NCBI GenBank assembly: GCA_910588415.1
Contig: CAJUPK010000029.1
Coordinates: 1-17,702 of the forward strand
Direction of reading: 5' to 3'
DNA length: 17,702 nt
DNA from: an uncultured Oscillospiraceae bacterium
GTDB taxonomy: Bacteria > Bacillota > Clostridia > Oscillospirales > Acutalibacteraceae
Part shown: positions 13,914 to 17,702 of the stretch, one piece after another
Position numbering within the stretch: position 1 is the stretch's first letter
How the letters are laid out: every line of letters begins with the position of its first letter
Notes under the pieces: generated by a model
Seen by the model: the letters and a program-made list of their open reading frames with translations, nothing else
Told to the model about the DNA's origin: nothing
Database searches by the model: none
Made by a program: the position numbers and the translations under genes

Positions 13914-14018
13914 ATGACACAGACGGGGCGGCGGGAGCTTCTAATCCGCACTTTGCTGGAAGAGCATGGGAAAGTGTTGGATGTAGGGCTACCCACTTTA
14001 ATCACCAGACCTTCATAA
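13914..14018 (+). CDS. 34-residue ORF, probable truncated gene start
   Basis: ATG at 13914 has GGAGGT 8 bases upstream and lies 15 bases after the nitroreductase stop. It encodes MTQTGRRELLIRTLLEEHGK and 14 more residues ending LITRPS. The strong binding site suggests it was once the start of a real gene cut short. The first half faintly recalls the N-terminus of macro-domain ADP-ribose hydrolases, but this is only a guess. Confidence 0.35.
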   Translation: MTQTGRRELLIRTLLEEHGKVLDVGLPTLITRPS

Positions 14019-14057
14019 ACACCTGCTTTCATTTTCATAAAGCCAGAGAAAGTAGCC

Positions 14058-14081
14058 GGGCGGCTGTATGATGAGCCGCCC
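14058..14081 (-). terminator. Terminator-like hairpin after the MFS gene
   Basis: GGGCGGCT (14058-14065) pairs perfectly with AGCCGCCC (14074-14081). It begins 8 bases past the stop of the MFS transporter on the - strand. The following - strand sequence (GGCTACTTTCT) is only weakly T-rich. Confidence 0.5.
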
Positions 14082-14089
14082 AGCCATCT

Positions 14090-15256
14090 CTATTTTGCTT
14101 TTCCCCTGCTTTTCTCAACCGTCCGGTTAAGCAGCTCCGTCATGCAGAACATAAGCCCTGCGAAAATCAGCAGATACCAGGGGTACAGGCTTACGCTGAT
14201 ATGCTGGGCAATCAGCCCGAACAGCGGCGGCATCAAGGTGGTGCCGGTATAGGCGCTGGCCATTTGAATTCCCACTAAGGCCTGGGAGTTTTCCTTGCCA
14301 AAGTTGTCCGGCGTAGCATGGATGACACAAGGGTACACCGGGGCCGCGCCCAGGCCAATGACCACCAGCCCCGCCAGTGACACGGTATTGATAGGAGTCA
14401 ACAACAGCGCTACGCCAACTACCATAATAATAATGCCCACCCGGATCATTTTGCGATCGCCAAAGTGGTCGGCAATGAAACCGTTGGCCACCCGGCCCAC
14501 CGTCTCCCCCATATAAAAGAGCGCGGTAAACTGTGCGGCTGTCTCCGCGTCTACACCTCTTGCTCCCACAAGATAACTGCTGGCCCAAAGCCCAGCGGTG
14601 GTCTCCAGCGCGCAGAAGCCAAAGAACGCCAGCATCACAAAGGGGACGCCGGGGATTTTGACAGCCTTGCTTAAAGAGACATCCGCGGCGCTGTCCTCCT
14701 CGCCACTGGCAGAGCCTTTCCAAAGGGGCAGAGCGGCGAACAAAATCACCGTCAGAATGATTTGCAGAACGGACACATTCCGATACCCAGCCTGCCAGCC
14801 CAGCCCGCCGGTGAGGCAGGCGCTCATAATGTAGGGGCTGATGGTCACCCCCACGCCCCAAAAGGCATGGAGCCAGCTCATGTGCCGGGAGGAGTAGTGG
14901 ACAGCCACATAGTTGTTAAGGGCCGCGTCCACTGCACCGGCTCCCAGCCCATAGGGGACTGCCCACAGGCAGAGCAGCGGAAAAGCGTTGGAAACAGAGA
15001 AGCCGAACAGCGCGGCGGCAGTCATAGCCACGCTCACCGCCGTGACCAGACCAGGGCCAAATTTCCGAATCACCCGGCTGGGCAGTAGGCTGGAAATGAT
15101 GGTACCGATGGCGATAATCATGGAGATGATACCCGCATAGGAGATGGGCGCGCCCAGTTCCAGGCGCATGACAGGCCACGCGGAGCCCAGCAGGGAGTCG
15201 GGCAGACCCAGGCTGATGAACGCCAAGTAGATGATTGCTAGCAGTAGGGATACCAT
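14090..15256 (-). CDS. MFS transporter, sugar-permease-like
   Basis: A 388-residue integral membrane transporter with about 12 hydrophobic segments. The cytoplasmic loops carry degenerate MFS signatures, LPSRVIRKFGPG near 58-69 and FIADHFGDRKMIR after TM8. The start ATG (15254-15256) has AAGGAG at 15265-15270, which overlaps the TAA stop of the upstream isomerase-like gene, so the two are translationally coupled. The partner suggests uptake of a sugar or polyol. The family resembles fucose/glucose-type MFS permeases, but the substrate cannot be named. Confidence 0.88.
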   Translation of the reverse strand: MVSLLLAIIYLAFISLGLPDSLLGSAWPVMRLELGAPISYAGIISMIIAIGTIISSLLPSRVIRKFGPGLVTAVSVAMTAAALFGFSVSNAFPLLCLWAVPYGLGAGAVDAALNNYVAVHYSSRHMSWLHAFWGVGVTISPYIMSACLTGGLGWQAGYRNVSVLQIILTVILFAALPLWKGSASGEEDSAADVSLSKAVKIPGVPFVMLAFFGFCALETTAGLWASSYLVGARGVDAETAAQFTALFYMGETVGRVANGFIADHFGDRKMIRVGIIIMVVGVALLLTPINTVSLAGLVVIGLGAAPVYPCVIHATPDNFGKENSQALVGIQMASAYTGTTLMPPLFGLIAQHISVSLYPWYLLIFAGLMFCMTELLNRTVEKSRGKAK

Positions 15257-15268
15257 ATTTTACACTCC

Positions 15269-16024
15269 TTAGAAATCTAGATTTTGCAGATAGCGGTAGC
15301 TGGCGGCAGCACAGTCAAAGGCATCTCTGTCCCAGCGCTCCTGCTCGGCAAAAATGTATTTTACCCCGGCCTGCTTACAGGCTGCGGCAATGGGCGCCCA
15401 ATCGGTGTTCCCTTCGCCCAGAGGTACAAGATGCGGGCCGTCGGGCTGAAAAGTTACATCTTTAAAGTGGACCAGATCGACCCGTTCTTTGAATTTTTCC
15501 AGTACATCCGCAGGCTCTACGCCGGTGCCGAAACAACTGCTGACGCAAAAGGTAAGCTGCACGGAATCCGGCAGGCGCTTCATCAGCCTTTCGTACACAG
15601 GTACAACCTCCAGCGGCATGAAGTCCGGGCCAATGGGGTGGAAACTGAAAATCAGCCCAGAGCGTTCAGCCAGCTCACAAACAGGGGCGAGGGCTTCTGC
15701 ATAGCGGTTAAGCTCCTCCTCTGATGTCAGCAGTCCGGGCCACTTGGCAAAGCTCAGGTATCTGCACCCACAGGCCTGCGCCCGCTCAACGGCCCGCTGA
15801 GGCTGGTCTTCAAAACCCACTGGGAAGTCCTCCTGCATAGCGATACAGGAAAGACCGCTTTCCCTCAGCGCCGAGACCACGGCATTGTCTGGGATAGTAT
15901 AAGGCACGCCCTGAAGCTGCACCTCCGTGTAGCCAATGGCAGCGATTTTGTGAAGGGAGTCCCTCAAATCGTCCTCTGTTTGAAGATAAGGGGTAATGCT
16001 TGAAAGCTGATAACCAAATTTCAT
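15269..16024 (-). CDS. Sugar phosphate isomerase/epimerase-like TIM-barrel protein
   Basis: A 251-residue protein of the xylose-isomerase-like TIM-barrel superfamily (AP endonuclease family 2), whose members isomerise or epimerise sugars and inositol derivatives. It opens with MKFGYQLSSI. Further features are AAIGYTEVQLQGV (28-40), His129 in FSFHPIGP, VHFKD (185-189) with His186, LGEGNTDW (202-209) and FAEQE with Glu227. At the position where the family usually has a metal-binding Asp (LDxxW) this protein reads TFCVSSCFG with Cys160, so metal binding may be altered. The ATG has AAGGAGG 7 bases upstream. It is first in an operon with the MFS transporter and divergent from araC. Confidence 0.85.
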   Translation of the reverse strand: MKFGYQLSSITPYLQTEDDLRDSLHKIAAIGYTEVQLQGVPYTIPDNAVVSALRESGLSCIAMQEDFPVGFEDQPQRAVERAQACGCRYLSFAKWPGLLTSEEELNRYAEALAPVCELAERSGLIFSFHPIGPDFMPLEVVPVYERLMKRLPDSVQLTFCVSSCFGTGVEPADVLEKFKERVDLVHFKDVTFQPDGPHLVPLGEGNTDWAPIAAACKQAGVKYIFAEQERWDRDAFDCAAASYRYLQNLDF

Positions 16025-16036
16025 GAATTTTCCTCC

Positions 16037-16064
16037 TTGACGTTGCGATATGATCCGCTATAAT
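16037..16064 (+). promoter_or_regulatory. araC-type gene promoter
   Basis: TTGACG (16037-16042) and TATAAT (16059-16064) are 16 bases apart. The transcript should start near 16071 with a leader of about 69 bases. The -35 abuts the ribosome binding site of the divergent isomerase-like gene. Confidence 0.75.
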
Positions 16065-16091
16065 TATAGGATCGGCAAGAGAAACCTTCCA
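16063..16091 (-). promoter_or_regulatory. Promoter of the isomerase-MFS operon
   Basis: On the - strand, TATAAT (16063-16068) lies 17 bases from a weak -35, TGGAAG (16086-16091). The -10 shares the palindrome TATAATTATA with the divergent promoter. The weak -35 fits a promoter that needs an activator. Confidence 0.55.
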
Positions 16092-16118
16092 TAACAAACT
16101 CGCTAAAACCTATAACAA
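16091..16118. promoter_or_regulatory. 21-bp-phased direct repeat, possible AraC operator
   Basis: ATAACAA occurs at 16091-16097 and 16112-16118, exactly 21 bases apart (two helical turns), as AraC-family dimers favour. The first copy touches the -35 of the isomerase operon. Both copies lie in the leader of the araC-type gene, so binding could activate one operon and repress the other. Confidence 0.5.
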
Positions 16119-16139
16119 TATTTCAGAAAGGCGGCCAAC

Positions 16140-17015
16140 ATGCAGCTCAAGGTAAAGAAAGATCAGTCTGAGCAATTCCTATACAATACCCCGGAATTCC
16201 CCGCCTATTTCGGCCAGGGCCGCATATCCGATTTTCCCAACTATACGGCCCTCTGCCACTGGCACGACGATGTAGAGTTCAGCGTGGTATTGTCCGGCAG
16301 CATGGATTACAGCGTGAACGGTGAGACTGTGCGGATTCATGGGGGCGAGGGCATATTTATCAATACCCGGCAGCTGCACTATAACTTTGGCCAGAGCCAG
16401 CAGGAGGGGGAGTATTTCTGCGTTTTGCTTCACCCTATGCTCCTGTGCGCCTCGCCGTATGCAGAGCGCACCTTTGTCACGCCGCTGATGAGCCATCCGG
16501 CGTTTGCGTATAAGGTGCTCCGGGGCCCATGGGGACAGAAAATCTGTGAAAAGCTGCAAAGGCTCTATGAGCGGCAGAAGCGCCCATATCCTCAGCTTTC
16601 GATACAGGCAGGATTCCTGGAGATCTGGGAACAGCTCTATCAGAGCATCCCCCAGGACGAAAAACCAATCAAGGCCCGAAACCAGAATTTGAACGCCTTA
16701 AAAGACATGATAGCATATATGCAGGAAAACTACCAGAAGAAAATCAGCCTCCAGGAGATCGCGGTGGCGGGCAATGTGAGCAAGACCAGTTGCTGCAAGA
16801 TTTTCCAGAAATATGTGAATCAGAGCCCTAACGCCTATCTGATTGAGTATAGGCTGCGCAACGGCCTTGAGCTGCTGCGCGATACCGACATGACCGTGAC
16901 CGAAATCTGCTTTGAGGCCGGGTTCAGCGGGCCCAGCTATTTCAGCGAGTGCTTTCGCAAGACCTTTGGGTGCAGCCCGCTGGAATTTCGGGAGAGGTCG
17001 CAGAAAGAGAAATAG
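16140..17015 (+). CDS. AraC-family transcriptional regulator with cupin domain
   Basis: A 291-residue regulator. The N-terminal cupin-like sensor (about 36-100) contains CHWHDDVEFSVVLSGS (39-54) and GGEGIFINTRQLHY (68-81), typical of sugar-binding AraC proteins. The C-terminal double helix-turn-helix (about 188-285) includes ISLQEIAVAGNVSKTSCCKI, MTVTEICFEAGFSGPSYFSE and FRKTFGCSPLEFR. The ATG has GAAAGG 9 bases upstream. It is divergent from the isomerase-MFS operon and very probably controls it, with a sugar or derivative as ligand. No terminator follows; a hairpin over the next gene's ribosome binding site does. Confidence 0.92.
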   Translation: MQLKVKKDQSEQFLYNTPEFPAYFGQGRISDFPNYTALCHWHDDVEFSVVLSGSMDYSVNGETVRIHGGEGIFINTRQLHYNFGQSQQEGEYFCVLLHPMLLCASPYAERTFVTPLMSHPAFAYKVLRGPWGQKICEKLQRLYERQKRPYPQLSIQAGFLEIWEQLYQSIPQDEKPIKARNQNLNALKDMIAYMQENYQKKISLQEIAVAGNVSKTSCCKIFQKYVNQSPNAYLIEYRLRNGLELLRDTDMTVTEICFEAGFSGPSYFSECFRKTFGCSPLEFRERSQKEK

Positions 17016-17066
17016 TGAATTGTGTCCGATTGTTATGGTCTTGGGTGTGATTTTGAAAGCAAAAAA

Positions 17067-17108
17067 TGCCTTCCTCCTTTATAATGGTGACAAGAAAGGA
17101 GGAAGGCA
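17067..17108 (+). promoter_or_regulatory. Hairpin sequestering the ribosome binding site of a small gene
   Basis: TGCCTTCCTCCTTT (17067-17080) is perfectly complementary to AAAGGAGGAAGGCA (17095-17108), with a 14-base loop. The right arm contains the whole ribosome binding site of the gene starting at 17111. TATAAT (17080-17085) lies at the edge of the loop without a well-spaced -35 (TTGAAA at 17053-17058 is 21 bases away). On the - strand the same stem is followed by TTTTTT and would act as a terminator. Confidence 0.7.
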
Positions 17109-17110
17109 AA

Positions 17111-17245
17111 ATGTTACCTTTCATTCTATCCATATTGGTTCTTGCGGCTGTTCTCTACGGTATTGGCAAGGTGGTCATTGACAGAAAGAAACATGGCGGA
17201 CACGATTACACAGACTTTTTCCAGGAAAACGAGAAAAAAAGCTGA
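17111..17245 (+). CDS. 44-residue single-pass membrane protein
   Basis: A small ORF starting MLPFILSILVLAAVLYGIGK, with one hydrophobic segment at about 2-23, then a basic stretch (DRKKHGGHD) and a polar tail ending ENEKKS. The positive charges after the segment suggest the C-terminus is inside the cell. AAAGGAGG lies 7 bases before the ATG. It recalls the small FeoB-associated membrane proteins in size and shape but lacks their cysteines. Function unknown. The buried ribosome binding site suggests controlled translation. Confidence 0.6.
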   Translation: MLPFILSILVLAAVLYGIGKVVIDRKKHGGHDYTDFFQENEKKS

Positions 17246-17311
17246 CCTTTGTTCCGATAAGTTTGATTACATCGGTTGCAGGATGTAAGCATCTTGCTCA
17301 TTCACTCCTAA

Positions 17312-17348
17312 GACGTGCAGCCATGCAAGCGGCTGCACGTCCATTTTT
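17312..17348 (+). terminator. Strong rho-independent terminator
   Basis: GACGTGCAGCC (17312-17322) pairs perfectly with GGCTGCACGTC (17331-17341), followed by CATTTTT. It ends the araC/small-protein transcription unit. Confidence 0.8.
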
Positions 17349-17433
17349 CAAGAGCCATATAGGGGGATGTTGAATTATTGTTATGGTTTGTAGTCCTTGC
17401 GAAATTCTGATAGCACGGCGAAAGGGGAAAAGT

Positions 17434-17702
17434 ATGAAAGTAGAACACATCGCCCTATATGTCCAGGATTTGGAAAAGAGTTCGGAGTTTTTTGAAAAGT
17501 ATTTTGGTGGAATCAAAAATCAATTGTACTACAATCCAAAAACCGGTCTAAGAACTTATTTTATCCATTTTAATGGTGGAGCTAGACTGGAGCTTATGAA
17601 CTTGCCACAGTGTATTCAAAATAACGCGGCACTTACCTATGGGTACGCCCATATAGCTTTTTCCCTGGGCTCCCGCGCAGCCGTAGACAGATTGACGGCA
17701 GA
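17434..17702 (+). CDS. VOC-family (glyoxalase/bleomycin-resistance-like) protein, 3' end outside window
   Basis: An open frame of 89 codons running off the window. It begins MKVEHIALYVQDLEKSSEFF, the typical first beta-strand and helix of the VOC superfamily, with candidate metal ligand His5. TYFIHFNGGARLELM (41-55) gives a second ligand, Glu53, and YAHIAFSLGS (71-80) starts the next module. Members include glyoxalase I, dioxygenases and antibiotic-binding proteins; the exact role cannot be told. AAAGGGG lies 6 bases before the ATG. Codon use is clearly more AT-rich than in the left part of the window, suggesting separate origin. Confidence 0.85.
   Translation, partial: MKVEHIALYVQDLEKSSEFFEKYFGGIKNQLYYNPKTGLRTYFIHFNGGARLELMNLPQCIQNNAALTYGYAHIAFSLGSRAAVDRLTA

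Overview
The window looks like a piece of chromosome from a GC-rich gut Clostridia, most likely an Oscillospiraceae-type organism. This is an inference from three things: AGGAGG-type ribosome binding sites, a DUF1385-prmC pair typical of Clostridia, and high-GC codon use with Gram-positive style genes (VanRS, VanY, lipoprotein). No rRNA or tRNA gene and no CRISPR array was seen. Product names come from recognising protein families by eye; no database search was run.

Left block (1-7206, all + strand). The end of an unidentified gene is followed by a lipoprotein with three FG-GAP/EF-hand-like Asp loops. Next come an OmpR-type response regulator and its membrane histidine kinase, a DUF1385 membrane protein overlapping prmC (release-factor methyltransferase), then a terminator/promoter region and a two-domain PPK2 polyphosphate kinase. 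The usual neighbours of DUF1385-prmC (rpmE, prfA) are absent.

Middle block (7318-9655). A Gfo/Idh/MocA oxidoreductase (+) faces a ThuA-domain protein (-), with a bidirectional terminator and a structured repeat between them. The thuA gene has a clear promoter that also fixes its start codon.

Van-like block (9656-12978, - strand). vanR and vanS overlap and closely resemble the VanR/VanS sensors of glycopeptide resistance. A vanY-type carboxypeptidase lies 0.5 kb downstream. No vanH, ligase or vanX gene is present. The gap where they would sit in an enterococcal operon is filled by perfect hairpins and a second copy of the structured repeat.

Scar (12980-14090). This 1.1 kb has no intact long gene. 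It holds a frameshifted MobC-like relaxosome relic, a stranded terminator, a palindrome, the C-terminal end of a nitroreductase and a 34-codon ORF. It reads as the decayed edge of a former mobilizable element, which may have delivered the van-like genes.

Right block (14090-17702). A sugar-isomerase-like TIM-barrel gene and an MFS transporter form a - strand operon, divergent from an AraC regulator. The two promoters share one palindromic -10 box, and a 21-bp-phased direct repeat lies beside it, which together look like a local sugar-responsive switch. Downstream of araC, a 44-residue membrane protein has its ribosome binding site buried in a 14-bp perfect hairpin. The window ends in an AT-rich VOC-family gene cut by the window edge.
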